Shown here piece after piece: positions 45,070 through 55,153 of a DNA stretch of 64,000 nucleotides. Both the position numbers and the translations under genes were made by a program. How positions within the stretch are numbered: the stretch's first letter is position 1; the number at the start of each line of letters is the position of its first letter. Source of the stretch: Pseudomonadota bacterium (GTDB lineage: Bacteria > Pseudomonadota > Gammaproteobacteria > Pseudomonadales > Pseudohongiellaceae); the NCBI GenBank assembly GCA_027621405.1, contig JAQCBT010000004.1:152610-216609 (forward strand), read 5' to 3'. The notes under the pieces are model-generated. The model had not been told where the DNA came from. It made no database searches and was given only the letters and a program-made list of their open reading frames with translations.

Positions 45070-45839
45070 GTTGTGATTCTGTCCACTCCCTGATGGTGGA
45101 TGCCTTGTATCTGCCTGACAGCGAACAACTGCCGGCACGCCTGGCTCGACATCTGGAGAATTGCGCTAGCTGTCGGGAGGAGTTTGCGGAACTGCGACAG
45201 GCACGTCTGTTGCTGGAATCTGTCGGCATGAAACACGACAACTTTGATGATATCCCCGAACGCGCCTCCCTGGACGGGATGTATGACAGGCTTAGCAATG
45301 AGCTGGATCGTATTGACGCACAGCGCTACCACGCGCAATCACGCAGAGGCCTGGCTCCCTGGAGTGTTGCCGTGGGAGCTCTCGCCGCATCACTGCTTAT
45401 TTTCGTGACGGGTTACATCGTTCTCTCGTCTAAGGAATTAACTCCGGCAGAATTACCAATGGAAGCAGCATTCAGTGAAGTTACAAACCCTGCCGTGAGC
45501 AATACTGAGTTAATGAATTACCTGAGCAGAGCGCAGGTGATGTTAATGCAAGTCGCTAATGCTGAGTCTGAATACGGGTCAGTTCTCCCAGTTCAGAGCA
45601 ACACGGCTAGAAACATGGCGTTAGAAGCCAATGTATTAACAGCAGTGGACAGTAATTCATTTGGCTCCAGTGAAAAGAAATTATTACGGGACATTGAATT
45701 TATGCTAATGCAGATTGCCAATCTCGATGAGTCGAACATGGAAGAAGGCGTTGCCCTTCTGCAACAGTTCCTCCAAGAAAATGGCATTCTGTTCAGAATC
45801 AGACTACTGGAGATGAGAGACCAGGATCTCGTTATCTAG
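45063..45839 (+). CDS. zinc-finger anti-sigma factor
   Basis: The 258-residue protein has an N-terminal ZAS-type motif His30-x3-Cys34-x2-Cys37 (RHLENCASCREE), a transmembrane helix (about 103-122, VGALAASLLIFVTGYIVL) and a periplasmic domain of about 135 residues with helices such as LMNYLSRAQVMLMQVANAE. It most likely holds the sigma factor at the membrane and releases it on an envelope signal. The 3' part of the gene (about 45420-45760) is more AT-rich than the rest. It overlaps the sigma gene by seven bases. Confidence 0.88.
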   Translation: MLSCDSVHSLMVDALYLPDSEQLPARLARHLENCASCREEFAELRQARLLLESVGMKHDNFDDIPERASLDGMYDRLSNELDRIDAQRYHAQSRRGLAPWSVAVGALAASLLIFVTGYIVLSSKELTPAELPMEAAFSEVTNPAVSNTELMNYLSRAQVMLMQVANAESEYGSVLPVQSNTARNMALEANVLTAVDSNSFGSSEKKLLRDIEFMLMQIANLDESNMEEGVALLQQFLQENGILFRIRLLEMRDQDLVI

Positions 45840-45859
45840 GCCTCTACAGGAGATACAAA

Positions 45860-47530
45860 ATGAACAGTAAAGCACTGGCCTCTTTTGCACTCGGCGCTAC
45901 ACTCACCGTCAGTGCCCAAGTTTTTTCCCAGGACCAGGCAACCGTGGATTACCGTGAAGGCTACAACCTGGTGCTGGAACAGCAATGGAGCAGCGCGCGA
46001 GAGTACTTCGACAAATTCCTCAACGATTGGGCCGACAGCCCCTGGGCAGACGATGCCGCATTCTGGACTTGCTATTCTGCCGAGCAGGAACAATCCGATC
46101 CGGAAAGCAATTTCACCTGCTACCAGCAATTCGTGAATAGCTATGCCAACAGCAGCTGGGTTGCCGATGCCCGCACCAAGATGGCGGTGCTGGGTTCAGA
46201 GCTGGGCGAACTCGGTTATCCGGAGTTTCTCTCCCGGGTGGATCGCGACTGGGATTTTGATTTCGACTTTGATTTTGACTTTGATGATTCCGATGTGGAT
46301 ATCGATGTCGACGAGATATCCCGGCAAGTCGAGCGAGCCATGGCCCGGGCCGAACGGGAAATGGAACGGGTACGCATTCGGGTCAACAATCTGGATCTGC
46401 CTGATTTACCTGAGCTACCCGAGCTACCTGACCTGCCAGATTTTCCGAACATCTCTGCGGAACAGATGGATGAGTACCGGGCGATGGCCAGGGATGCCGC
46501 GGAACGAGCCAGGGCACTGGCAATGACCCGTCGCCGCAGCTCAGCCGATGAGGAATTGCTTACCATCATCGGCGCCCTGCGGGAAGACGAGCGGGCTTCG
46601 GACATTCTTATTCAGCGCCTGGAGAGCAGTGACAATCCGACCCTGCGTTCCCGCATCGTCATGTTGCTGGAAGACCTGCCCGGGGAATCCATTACCAATG
46701 CCCTGCTGGATGTAGTGGACAACGATGCGTCGGAACAGGTGCGGACCAGCGCCATTCTGGTGTTGCTGGATCGGGACGATCCCGCTTCCAGGGAGCGGCT
46801 GCTGGCCATCGCCACGGATGCCGACTACCCGCGTTCTGTGCGCGCCGAAATCCTGGGCGAGATGGATAATTGGGATGAGGACGTTGCCCTGGACACACTC
46901 GCTGCCATCCTGCGTAACGAAGATGATATCAGTCTAATTGCCGAGGCTGCCGATGCCCTGTCCGACATGGAATCGGAAGCATCTCTGGCCGTGTTGATAG
47001 AGAGCTTCGAAGACATCGAACAACCGGAGCTGCGCCGGGAGATTCTGGATGAGATCGCCGACATGGACCTCAATGGCGTGCTTCCCTTTCTCAGCGAAGT
47101 GGCCCTTTCGGATGTCGATGACGATACCGCGGCTACCGCCATTGAAGGCATCGCCGATAGGGAGGACAGCTTCGCCGTGTCTGCGCTGGAAAACATCTAT
47201 GCCAGTACCGATAAGCAGCAACGCAGGCTGGCTGCTCTCGAAGGCATAGGCGATACGGAAACCCAGCAGGCTGTGGACGTGCTGATCCAGATTCTGGATC
47301 GCGAGAGTGAACCAGTGCTGGTAGCCGCTGCAGTACGTGCCCTTGGAGACACCGAGCAGGAGAGCGCGGTTGCTCCGGCAATCCAGGCCTATCGTGACTA
47401 CCAGGATGTAACTGTGCGCAATAGTGCGGTACGTGCATTGCGAAGGCTGGAAGACCATCCCGCAGCTATCGAGGCCATGCTGGAAATCCTGGAGGACCGG
47501 CTCAACGAGACCGGCAACGGTGACGTCTGA
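45860..47530 (+). CDS. exported HEAT-repeat protein with Asp/Phe and Leu/Pro low-complexity segments
   Basis: The 556-residue protein has a signal peptide (cut near residue 23). Residues 26-115 resemble a TPR/YbgF-type periplasmic domain with three Cys or Cys-Tyr repeats (WTCYSAEQ, FTCYQQ). Then DWDFDFDFDFDFDDSDVDID (130-149) forms an acidic aromatic run, a short coiled coil follows (155-175), and LPDLPELPELPDLPDF (179-195) forms a Pro-Leu repeat. HEAT repeats fill about 210-556 (LIQRLESSDNPTLRSRIVML, DTEQESAVAP). It may be a structural sensor or scaffold in the envelope. One base is shared with the next start. Confidence 0.85.
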   Translation: MNSKALASFALGATLTVSAQVFSQDQATVDYREGYNLVLEQQWSSAREYFDKFLNDWADSPWADDAAFWTCYSAEQEQSDPESNFTCYQQFVNSYANSSWVADARTKMAVLGSELGELGYPEFLSRVDRDWDFDFDFDFDFDDSDVDIDVDEISRQVERAMARAEREMERVRIRVNNLDLPDLPELPELPDLPDFPNISAEQMDEYRAMARDAAERARALAMTRRRSSADEELLTIIGALREDERASDILIQRLESSDNPTLRSRIVMLLEDLPGESITNALLDVVDNDASEQVRTSAILVLLDRDDPASRERLLAIATDADYPRSVRAEILGEMDNWDEDVALDTLAAILRNEDDISLIAEAADALSDMESEASLAVLIESFEDIEQPELRREILDEIADMDLNGVLPFLSEVALSDVDDDTAATAIEGIADREDSFAVSALENIYASTDKQQRRLAALEGIGDTETQQAVDVLIQILDRESEPVLVAAAVRALGDTEQESAVAPAIQAYRDYQDVTVRNSAVRALRRLEDHPAAIEAMLEILEDRLNETGNGDV

Positions 47531-48981
47531 TGAAGAGCTTGCTTCAGTTGCTGATCACCACATTACTACCACTCGTTGCGGCAAGTGTTATCGCCCAACC
47601 AGTCATTGACAAGCCCGATGCCCAACAGGATTTGCAGGACGCATGGGATTGGGCCCAGGATGAACTGGACGGTAGTGGGCAAGCCTGGATCGTATTCGGA
47701 TTCACGGCCCGTCTCGATGAAAAACTCAGCACCAACTTTACCTCGTTCCATCAGGACTACATCGAGTGGAACCGCGCCGGTAACGGCCGCTGGAATGGGA
47801 ACTGGTACTACAATAACAGTGTCGGCTGGCATAATAGTCAGTCGCTGGCGGCATTACAGGCAGGAGTCAGTTCCCCGCAGGAGGACTACCTGGTACCACG
47901 CGAGTTGTTGTTCCTCGCTCACTTCGAGGATGGCATATTGCGCGAGATAAGATTGCTGCAGGCGGATGCTACTGTGGACTGGCGAAACTCCCCAATCTAC
48001 TGGCTGGGCAATTACGTTGCCGACGAGAGTTTTCGCCACCAGCTGCAATTGTTTGGCACTATCGAGGAGCCTCGCCTGCAACGCACCCTGATTCGCAGCC
48101 TCGGACTCCACAGTGTCGCGGACCGTGACAGAAATCTGCTTGCCATACTCAATGACGATTCCAGGCAGTCTTTGCAGTACGCTGTGCTGGAAGCCCTGGC
48201 GATGCAGGAATCCTCCCTCGTGCGGGACACCCTGGCGGCTTTCGCCAGTGATGAGAATGCCGAGCTGGTCGCCAGGCGTATCGCCATCTCGGGCCTGAGT
48301 CGCTACCAGGACGCGGAAACTCTCGAGCTACTGACCCGTCTTAGCGACCCACACAATCCCCAGGCGGTGCGCGAGGAAGCTGTGGAGAGCCTGGCCCTGA
48401 ATGCTGACGGTCTGGAAGTAGTTGCCGACCTCATTGCCGACGACGACAACCGAGCGGTGCTGAGGGCAGGGCTCCGTGGTCTGTCTCGTTACCTCGCCTA
48501 CTTCGATGTGATCGCGGAGACTGCCGAATCACACCGGGATAGCGATGTTCGCGAGACCGCCCTGACACTCGCTGCCCGCATGGATGGTGAGCAGGCATTC
48601 CCGCTGCTGCGACGAATCTTCGAGAGCGACCCCAGTAGCGACCTGCGCGAAGAAGCCTTGCAGGCATTGGATGAGGCGCCTGCCGAGTTGGCTGTCCCTT
48701 TCCTTCTTTCCATCGCGAACGGTGCTGATCGCTACGAGAGTGATTTCCGTGAAGAGGCCGTAGACTCACTGTCCAGCTTCGACGCCAGCCTGGTGATGGA
48801 TGACCTCAATCGCCTGGCCTGGAGCGACAGCGACGAAGACGTGAGGGAAAATGCTGTCAGGGCCCTGGCTGAACTGGGTAATGCCAGCGTGAATGGCTTG
48901 CTGCTGGAGCTCGCGCGAAACCATCCCAGTTCCCACACCCGCCGTGAAGCCATGGATGAGCTGGAAGACCTGCTGCTCTGA
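47530..48981 (+). CDS. second exported HEAT-repeat protein
   Basis: The 483-residue protein has a signal peptide (about residues 1-23, VAASVIAQP). After an N-terminal region with Trp-rich segments (AWDWAQDELDGSGQAW, NGNWYYNNSVGWHNSQ) come HEAT repeats from about 165 to the end (RTLIRSLGLHSVADRDR, AVLEALAMQESSLV, ALRALAELGNASVNGLL). It overlaps the first HEAT gene by one base (TGATG), so the two are coupled, and both sit under the ECF sigma and anti-sigma pair. The ligand is unknown. Confidence 0.83.
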   Translation: MKSLLQLLITTLLPLVAASVIAQPVIDKPDAQQDLQDAWDWAQDELDGSGQAWIVFGFTARLDEKLSTNFTSFHQDYIEWNRAGNGRWNGNWYYNNSVGWHNSQSLAALQAGVSSPQEDYLVPRELLFLAHFEDGILREIRLLQADATVDWRNSPIYWLGNYVADESFRHQLQLFGTIEEPRLQRTLIRSLGLHSVADRDRNLLAILNDDSRQSLQYAVLEALAMQESSLVRDTLAAFASDENAELVARRIAISGLSRYQDAETLELLTRLSDPHNPQAVREEAVESLALNADGLEVVADLIADDDNRAVLRAGLRGLSRYLAYFDVIAETAESHRDSDVRETALTLAARMDGEQAFPLLRRIFESDPSSDLREEALQALDEAPAELAVPFLLSIANGADRYESDFREEAVDSLSSFDASLVMDDLNRLAWSDSDEDVRENAVRALAELGNASVNGLLLELARNHPSSHTRREAMDELEDLLL

Positions 48982-48988
48982 GTTCGAC

Positions 48989-49019
48989 CGACAGGGAACG
49001 GCTGGCCCGTGCCCTGTCG
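48989..49019 (+). terminator. strong hairpin after the sigma operon
   Basis: CGACAGGG and CCCTGTCG enclose a second stem ACGG/CCGT with a CTGGC loop; an A-G mismatch separates them. No T-run follows, so it may be a Rho-linked or mRNA-stabilising hairpin rather than a classical terminator. Confidence 0.55.
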
Positions 49020-49155
49020 ACACTCTCCTAACGCACCCAAATCCCATCTGTCACTGCGAGTTTGTTGCCGTGAACTGTCTTTGTGTTGTGCCCAAAGGTA
49101 GAATGCCGCTTTCATAGTGTTTACGGCTTAACGACCTTTTTCGAGCAACGAGACC

Positions 49156-50244
49156 TTGGGCAACAGAACTCCTCTTTACGACCAACACCTGGCCGCTGGC
49201 GGCAAGATGGTGGATTTCGCCGGTTGGGATATGCCGATCAACTACGGTTCCCAGATCGAAGAACATAATCAGGTACGCACTGCCGCAGGCGTGTTCGATG
49301 TGTCCCATATGACCATCTCCGATGTCAGTGGTGCCGACGCGAAAGCCTTCCTCCAATACCTGTTGGCCAATGATGTGGCGCGGCTCGATGTCGACGGCCG
49401 TGCCCTGTACAGCGCCATGCTCAAGGAGGACGGCGGGGTGCTGGATGACCTGATCGTGTACCGCATGAGCTTCGGCTACCGGGTGGTCAGCAACTGTGCG
49501 ACCAGGGAGAAGGACCTGGCGTGGATGCGGCAACAGATAGCGGGTTTCGATGCAGAGTTGGTAGAGCGGCCGGAGTTGGCCATTCTCGCCGTGCATGGCC
49601 CCGAATCCATTGCGGCGGTGACTGGCCTGTTGAATGAGGATCAAGGTGAAGCCGTGGAAGCACTGGGTAATTTCCGTGGTGTGGAGCTGGGTGACTGGTT
49701 CGTGGCCCGTACCGGCTATACCGGCGAGAAGGGTCTGGAGATTATTCTGCCCAATGAACAAGCAGGGCCCTTCTGGGACAGGCTGCTGGCAGCGGGAGTG
49801 AAGCCCATTGGTCTCGGGGCCCGGGATACCCTGCGCCTGGAGGCCGGCATGAACCTGTATGGCCATGATATGGACGAGACCGTATCGCCTATCGCCGCCA
49901 ATATGAATTTCAGCATCGCCTGGGAGCCAACTGACCGTGGTTTCATCGGCCGGGCTGCCATTACCACTGACCTGGAGAAGCAAGCCCGGGGCGAACTTCC
50001 GGAACTTACCGGGCTGGTCCTGGAAGGCCGCGGTGTACTGCGTGAAGGCCAGAAAGTGGTCACCGACAGGGGTGAGGGGATCATCACCAGTGGCAGCTTT
50101 TCTCCTACATTGAAGCATTCAATCGCTTTAGCTAGAATCCCGGTCAACAGCGAATCCTGCCAGGTCGAGATGCGTGGAACCCTGACTGATGTCAGGAAAG
50201 TGAAGCCCAATTTCGTGCGTTTCGGCAAGAAGGTTTTCGAGTAA
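49156..50244 (+). CDS. gcvT: glycine cleavage system T protein (aminomethyltransferase)
   Basis: The 362-residue folate enzyme transfers the aminomethyl carbon from lipoyl-GcvH to tetrahydrofolate. It has a TTG start. Family blocks: [74 protein letters not shown] (with the conserved catalytic Asp-Arg-like region). No glycine riboswitch pattern was seen in the 174 upstream bases. gcvT, gcvH and gcvP are separated by 110-180 bases, so internal promoters are possible. Confidence 0.97.
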   Translation: MGNRTPLYDQHLAAGGKMVDFAGWDMPINYGSQIEEHNQVRTAAGVFDVSHMTISDVSGADAKAFLQYLLANDVARLDVDGRALYSAMLKEDGGVLDDLIVYRMSFGYRVVSNCATREKDLAWMRQQIAGFDAELVERPELAILAVHGPESIAAVTGLLNEDQGEAVEALGNFRGVELGDWFVARTGYTGEKGLEIILPNEQAGPFWDRLLAAGVKPIGLGARDTLRLEAGMNLYGHDMDETVSPIAANMNFSIAWEPTDRGFIGRAAITTDLEKQARGELPELTGLVLEGRGVLREGQKVVTDRGEGIITSGSFSPTLKHSIALARIPVNSESCQVEMRGTLTDVRKVKPNFVRFGKKVFE

Positions 50245-50358
50245 TCCGCGGCGGAATCAGCGCTGCAGGCGGGGCCGGTAGTGACCAGTTCCTGCCAGCT
50301 TTTCAGCCATTGAGCGACAGAGCTATTAAGCTAAAGCTATAGATAGAGAGGCCAATCC

Positions 50359-50748
50359 TTGAGCAAGTTTCCTGATGATTTAAAATACGCTGCTTCCCAC
50401 GAGTGGGTGCGCGTGGATGAAGACGGCGTGGCAACGGTTGGCATCAGCGACCATGCCCAGGATGCCCTGGGTGACATCGTGTTCGTCGAACTTCCCGAAC
50501 CCGGCACAAACGTCAATGCCAGGGATGAAGTCTCGGTGGTGGAATCGGTCAAGGCCGCGTCTGATATCTATAGTCCGGTCTCAGGGGAGATTGTTGCCGT
50601 CAACGAGGATCTTCTGGAAGCACCGGAAACCGTTAACAGCAGCCCCTACGACAACGGTTGGTTCTACAAGATCAAGATCAGTGATGAAGCGGAACTGGAT
50701 GAGCTGATGGACGCCGAAGCCTATTCCGATCATTGCGAAAACGATTAG
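50359..50748 (+). CDS. gcvH: glycine cleavage system H protein
   Basis: The 129-residue carrier shuttles the aminomethyl group. Lipoylated Lys65 lies in [17 protein letters not shown]. The TTG start follows AGAGAGG by about eight bases. [19 protein letters not shown] and [13 protein letters not shown] complete the family pattern. Confidence 0.97.
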   Translation: MSKFPDDLKYAASHEWVRVDEDGVATVGISDHAQDALGDIVFVELPEPGTNVNARDEVSVVESVKAASDIYSPVSGEIVAVNEDLLEAPETVNSSPYDNGWFYKIKISDEAELDELMDAEAYSDHCEND

Positions 50749-50929
50749 GGAACCTTTCACCTCCAGCAAGCAAGGCGTAAGCCTGGTTAATCAACTGGAT
50801 TGAGTTTGCCCGATCCAGTGACAGTCAGTTCTGATTTAGGGATGGATCAGGATGGGCGGTACACTTTCTGCGAATGCGAATGCAAAGGGCAGAATGCTAT
50901 CGGCGACAAAAAATTTTTAGAGACCCTCA

Positions 50930-53878
50930 ATGGAAACCAAAAAGCCCTTGTCTGTGACTACTGAATCAAACCCATCCCTCAAGTCCCTGCAATACCAGGA
51001 AGAATTTATCGATCGCCACATCGGCCCGGACCAGCAACAGGTGCAGGAGATGCTGGAGGTGCTCGGTCTCGAATCCTTGGAGAGACTGATCGAGAAAACC
51101 GTACCTGCCACCATCGCTCTCGAGAAAGCCCTCACTCTTGGGGAGCCTATGACGGAGAACGATGCTCTGGAGAAGTTGAAAGCAATTGCCTCACAGAACA
51201 AGCTCAATCGTTCGTTCATTGGTCTCGGCTACTACGACACCCATACGCCAAACGTCATCCTGCGCAATGTGCTGGAAAATCCCGGCTGGTACACCGCCTA
51301 TACACCCTATCAACCGGAGATCTCCCAGGGCCGACTGGAATGCCTGCTCAACTTCCAGCAGATGATCCTGGACCTTACCGGCATGGAACTGGCCAATGCG
51401 TCCCTGCTGGATGAAGCGACCGCTGCGGCAGAAGCCATGGCGCTGGCCAAACGGGTCAGCAAGAACCGCGGCGCCAACAAGTTTTTTGTGGATGCCAACT
51501 GTTTCCCCCAGACTATAGACGTGGTGAAGACCCGGGCCGAGAGTTTCGGCTTTGAACTGGTCATTGGTGATATCGAGCAGCTAGACAGCAACGAATTATT
51601 CGGCGCCCTGTTCCAGTACCCCTCGATGCTGGGCGACACCATGGATTTTTCCCAGCTAGTCGAAAAACTGCACGCGAACAACGCCATCGCTATCGTGGCA
51701 GCGGACCTGATGAGCCTCGCACTGCTCAAGCCACCGGGCGAGATGGGTGCCGATGTCGTGCTCGGCAGCAGCCAACGTTTCGGAGTGCCCATGGGCTACG
51801 GTGGTCCTCATGCGGCTTTCTTTGCGACGAAGGATGAGTACAAGCGTGCGGTGCCCGGGCGCATCATTGGTGTCTCCGTTGACAAGCGCAACAGGCAGGC
51901 CTACCGCATGGCATTGCAGACCCGCGAACAACATATCCGCCGCGAGAAAGCCAACAGCAATATCTGCACGGCCCAGGTCCTACTGGCTAATATCTCTGCA
52001 CTTTATGCCATGTACCATGGACCGGAGGGTATCCGTCGTATCGCGCAACGAATTCATCGCCTGACTCAGGTGCTGGCTACCGGACTATCAAGCCAGGGTA
52101 TCAAGCTCAGTAACCAAACTTATTTCGACACCTTAACCCTGGAAGTTACTGAAGACTCCGCCATGGAAATCGCCGAGCGCGCTGCTGCTGCGGGCATTAA
52201 CCTGCGCATGGATCGCATCGTCACCCACCAGACTATCGGTGTCAGCCTGGACGAGTGCAGCACTGAGCAGGACGTGGTAGACCTTTGGCAAGTCATCCTC
52301 GGTAATAAGGCCGGGTCGCTGTCTGCTTCAGCAATCGACGAAGAAATTCGGTCAGGAAATATAGCGCCAGTTATCCCTAATAATCTGCATCGTACTTCGA
52401 AGTACTTGCAACATCCGGTATTCAATCGTTTCCATAGCGAAACTGAGATGATGCGATATGTGAAGCGTCTGGAGAACAAGGATATATCCTTGACGCATGC
52501 CATGATCCCCCTGGGTTCCTGTACCATGAAACTGAATGCAGCGGCCGAGATGATTCCTATCTCCTGGCCGGAATTCAGCAAGCCCCACCCTTTCACACCA
52601 TTAGACCAGATGCAGGGCTACCAGCAGATGATTGGCCAACTGGAAACCATGCTGGAAGACATTCTTGGTTTCGACGCCATTAGCATGCAGCCCAACTCTG
52701 GAGCGCAGGGCGAATACGCCGGCTTACTGGCCATTCGCAAATACCTGGATAGCCAGGGACAAACAGCTCGTAACGTGTGCCTGATCCCCACGTCCGCCCA
52801 TGGCACCAATCCCGCCAGTGCCCAGATGATCGGCATGAAGGTGGTACTGGTGGCCTGCGATGACGATGGCAATATCGATCTCGCCGACCTCAAGGCCAAG
52901 GCCGAGGCACACAGCGAGACACTTGCAGCGCTCATGATCACTTATCCGTCGACCCACGGCGTGTATGAAGAAGCAGTGAAGGAAATCTGCAAGACCGTGC
53001 ATGAGCATGGCGGCCAGGTGTACATGGATGGTGCCAACCTGAATGCCCAGGTAGGTGTAGCCAAGCCGGCGGAAATCGGTGCCGATGTGTCCCACGTTAA
53101 TCTGCACAAGACCTTCTGTATTCCCCACGGCGGGGGCGGGCCAGGCATGGGTCCGATCGGTGTGAAAGCCCATCTTGCGCCCTACCTCGCCAATCACTCG
53201 GTCATTGAGTTGAATGGACCGCAGCCAGGCAACTCTGCCGTTTCAGCGGCGCCCTGGGGTAGCTGTGGCATCCTCCCCATTTCCTGGATGTACATTACCA
53301 TGATGGGTCTGTCGGGCCTGTTGAAGGCAACCCAGGTGGCCATACTCAACGCCAACTATATCGCTGCGCGACTCGCTCCTCATTACCCGGTGCTCTATAC
53401 CGGTCGTGCCGGCATGGTTGCGCATGAGTGCATCATCGACATGCGACCGCTGAAGCAGGCTTGTGGTATCACCGAAGAAGACGTGGCCAAGCGCCTCATG
53501 GATTTTGGTTTCCATGCGCCCACCATGTCATTCCCGGTAGCGGGCACACTCATGATCGAGCCGACAGAGAGTGAATCCAAGTACGAATTGGACAAGTTCA
53601 TCGATGCCATGATCCAGATCCGCAGAGAAATCGCTGCTGTGGAGGCGGGAGAGATTGACGCCGAAAACAACCCGCTGCGTAACGCACCCCATACACTGGA
53701 AGATATGCTCGACGAAGCTTGGGATCGCCCTTACACGAAAGAGCAGGCGGCGTTTCCACTGCCGGGCGACCGTGATTCCAAGTACTGGCCACCGGTGAAC
53801 CGAATCGACAATGTATATGGGGACAGAAACCTGTTCTGCGCTTGTCCGGCCATTGCTGACTATGCCGACAGTGTCTAA
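50930..53878 (+). CDS. gcvP: glycine cleavage system P protein (glycine dehydrogenase, decarboxylating)
   Basis: The 982-residue homodimer-type PLP enzyme decarboxylates glycine. The N-terminal half begins [59 protein letters not shown] is intact. PLP-Lys lies in [17 protein letters not shown] in the C-terminal half. Typical length is 950-970; this one is slightly longer. It is the fused form (GcvPA plus GcvPB). The weak ribosome site AGAGACC precedes ATG 50930. Confidence 0.97.
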   Translation: METKKPLSVTTESNPSLKSLQYQEEFIDRHIGPDQQQVQEMLEVLGLESLERLIEKTVPATIALEKALTLGEPMTENDALEKLKAIASQNKLNRSFIGLGYYDTHTPNVILRNVLENPGWYTAYTPYQPEISQGRLECLLNFQQMILDLTGMELANASLLDEATAAAEAMALAKRVSKNRGANKFFVDANCFPQTIDVVKTRAESFGFELVIGDIEQLDSNELFGALFQYPSMLGDTMDFSQLVEKLHANNAIAIVAADLMSLALLKPPGEMGADVVLGSSQRFGVPMGYGGPHAAFFATKDEYKRAVPGRIIGVSVDKRNRQAYRMALQTREQHIRREKANSNICTAQVLLANISALYAMYHGPEGIRRIAQRIHRLTQVLATGLSSQGIKLSNQTYFDTLTLEVTEDSAMEIAERAAAAGINLRMDRIVTHQTIGVSLDECSTEQDVVDLWQVILGNKAGSLSASAIDEEIRSGNIAPVIPNNLHRTSKYLQHPVFNRFHSETEMMRYVKRLENKDISLTHAMIPLGSCTMKLNAAAEMIPISWPEFSKPHPFTPLDQMQGYQQMIGQLETMLEDILGFDAISMQPNSGAQGEYAGLLAIRKYLDSQGQTARNVCLIPTSAHGTNPASAQMIGMKVVLVACDDDGNIDLADLKAKAEAHSETLAALMITYPSTHGVYEEAVKEICKTVHEHGGQVYMDGANLNAQVGVAKPAEIGADVSHVNLHKTFCIPHGGGGPGMGPIGVKAHLAPYLANHSVIELNGPQPGNSAVSAAPWGSCGILPISWMYITMMGLSGLLKATQVAILNANYIAARLAPHYPVLYTGRAGMVAHECIIDMRPLKQACGITEEDVAKRLMDFGFHAPTMSFPVAGTLMIEPTESESKYELDKFIDAMIQIRREIAAVEAGEIDAENNPLRNAPHTLEDMLDEAWDRPYTKEQAAFPLPGDRDSKYWPPVNRIDNVYGDRNLFCACPAIADYADSV

Positions 53879-53928
53879 AAGGTAAGGAACTTCTTCCCTT
53901 CAGGATTTCAGTTTAGACTGAGACAGGC

Positions 53929-54897
53929 CTAACTCTTGCCATCGATGTGGGAGTTACGCATCTCGCGTAACTTCTGCATTTGGGTCTGAATGTTCTCCAT
54001 GCGTTCTTCCAGCTCCTTCTTGGAAGTGATGATTTCATCATCCTCAGCATCCGAAAACTTTTTGTAGGAAGAGTACAGCCTGGCCTGCTCCTGCTTTAGC
54101 TGCTGGGTGCGGTAATCCTTGTAGCTGCTGACCTGCTTGCGCACGGCGAGGCCAGGTATCAAGACTATGGATACAGCCAGCACATAGGGAAGCGATATCC
54201 AGAACATGTAGATCATCTGGACATAGTCCCTGTACATGTAACTCCAGCGAACGCTCACCATATACACCGAAACCAGGGCTCCCACGGAACCGATCAACAG
54301 GGCGAAGAACCACAGGGCGTCGCCGATAGTTCCAATACCACCGGAGCCGTCCGGGTCGTCGGGATCAAGACCGTGCTGCAAGTTGGGCGCAAACTGCAAG
54401 TGCATAACCAGAACTGCGATGATGGATTGCAGTCCCATGCCAGAGAAAAAGCCACCCATGAAGAAGCCCACATACATCATCGCCAGGGTGAGCACCGAAT
54501 CATGGAATTCTACGGGCACCCCTAGCAAGTGACCTACCAGGGTGTTGAGAGTGGCGAAGGCTGCACCAGCAAGTAATAGCCTGCTATCGGAGAGCCAGTT
54601 CCTGGTGATGTTCTCGCAGGTACGCCGGTTGCCTTCGATATGACTAATGGTGATGAGTACCTTGCGAAAAGCCATGGTAGCCGCATAGATGGCCATGATG
54701 GATGTGGATATGATCGCCCCGAGAATCCACAGGGATTGCTGGAAGTAGGCGCTCTTGTCCGCCATCACGGCAAACTGCAGCAGCATATAGCCCAGGCCGA
54801 AACCGAGTGCGATACCTACCTTGGCAATCATGGGTAACATGTTGCCTTCACGATAAGGATCGTAGAACGGATAGAATTCGGGTTTCCAGGAGTCCAT
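53929..54897 (-). CDS. integral membrane protein of unknown function
   Basis: The 322-residue protein starts at 54897 (MDSWKPEFYPFYDPYREGN); the frame is open upstream for 42 codons but the first part looks non-coding. Six to seven transmembrane helices span about residues 20-265 (GIALGFGLGYMLLQFAV, ILGAIISTSIMAIYAATMAF, LAGAAFATLNTLVGHLLG, ALWFFALLIGSVGALVSVYMV, WISLPYVLAVSIVLIPG). A C-terminal coiled coil (about 280-318) includes KKELEERMENIQTQMQKLREM. No family is recognised. It is convergent with gcvP. Confidence 0.75.
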   Translation of the reverse strand: MDSWKPEFYPFYDPYREGNMLPMIAKVGIALGFGLGYMLLQFAVMADKSAYFQQSLWILGAIISTSIMAIYAATMAFRKVLITISHIEGNRRTCENITRNWLSDSRLLLAGAAFATLNTLVGHLLGVPVEFHDSVLTLAMMYVGFFMGGFFSGMGLQSIIAVLVMHLQFAPNLQHGLDPDDPDGSGGIGTIGDALWFFALLIGSVGALVSVYMVSVRWSYMYRDYVQMIYMFWISLPYVLAVSIVLIPGLAVRKQVSSYKDYRTQQLKQEQARLYSSYKKFSDAEDDEIITSKKELEERMENIQTQMQKLREMRNSHIDGKS

Positions 54898-55077
54898 TGT
54901 TATTGCTGTTGTCACGAGTCTTGTTCTTTTATGTCTGACAGATACGCTGTCAGTGCTGATCCGGTTGGCTATTCTAGCGCAATGGTCTCGACAAATGGGC
55001 GATATCCATCGATTTTCCCCCAAGCTGGTTTTTCCAGGCCACCGATTTCATCAGTTAAATAAGGTGTTTAGGGATTT

Positions 55078-55129
55078 ATCGGTAGTTCTGGCCATGAATT
55101 TAAACTCAGCAGTCCGATCCACTACCGAT
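55078..55129. repeat. 9-base inverted repeat downstream of the transposase-like gene
   Basis: ATCGGTAGT (55078-55086) and ACTACCGAT (55121-55129) are 34 bases apart, 25 bases past the end of the Y1-transposase-like gene. It may be a remnant recognition site, a REP-like hairpin, or chance. Confidence 0.3.
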
Positions 55130-55153
55130 GAGAACGGCGAAGCGAGAAGAAAA

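Noticed and set aside
48982..49155. Glycine riboswitch before gcvT
   Set aside because: No tandem or single aptamer pattern was recognised; only a hairpin without T-run near 49000 and unstructured leader remain.
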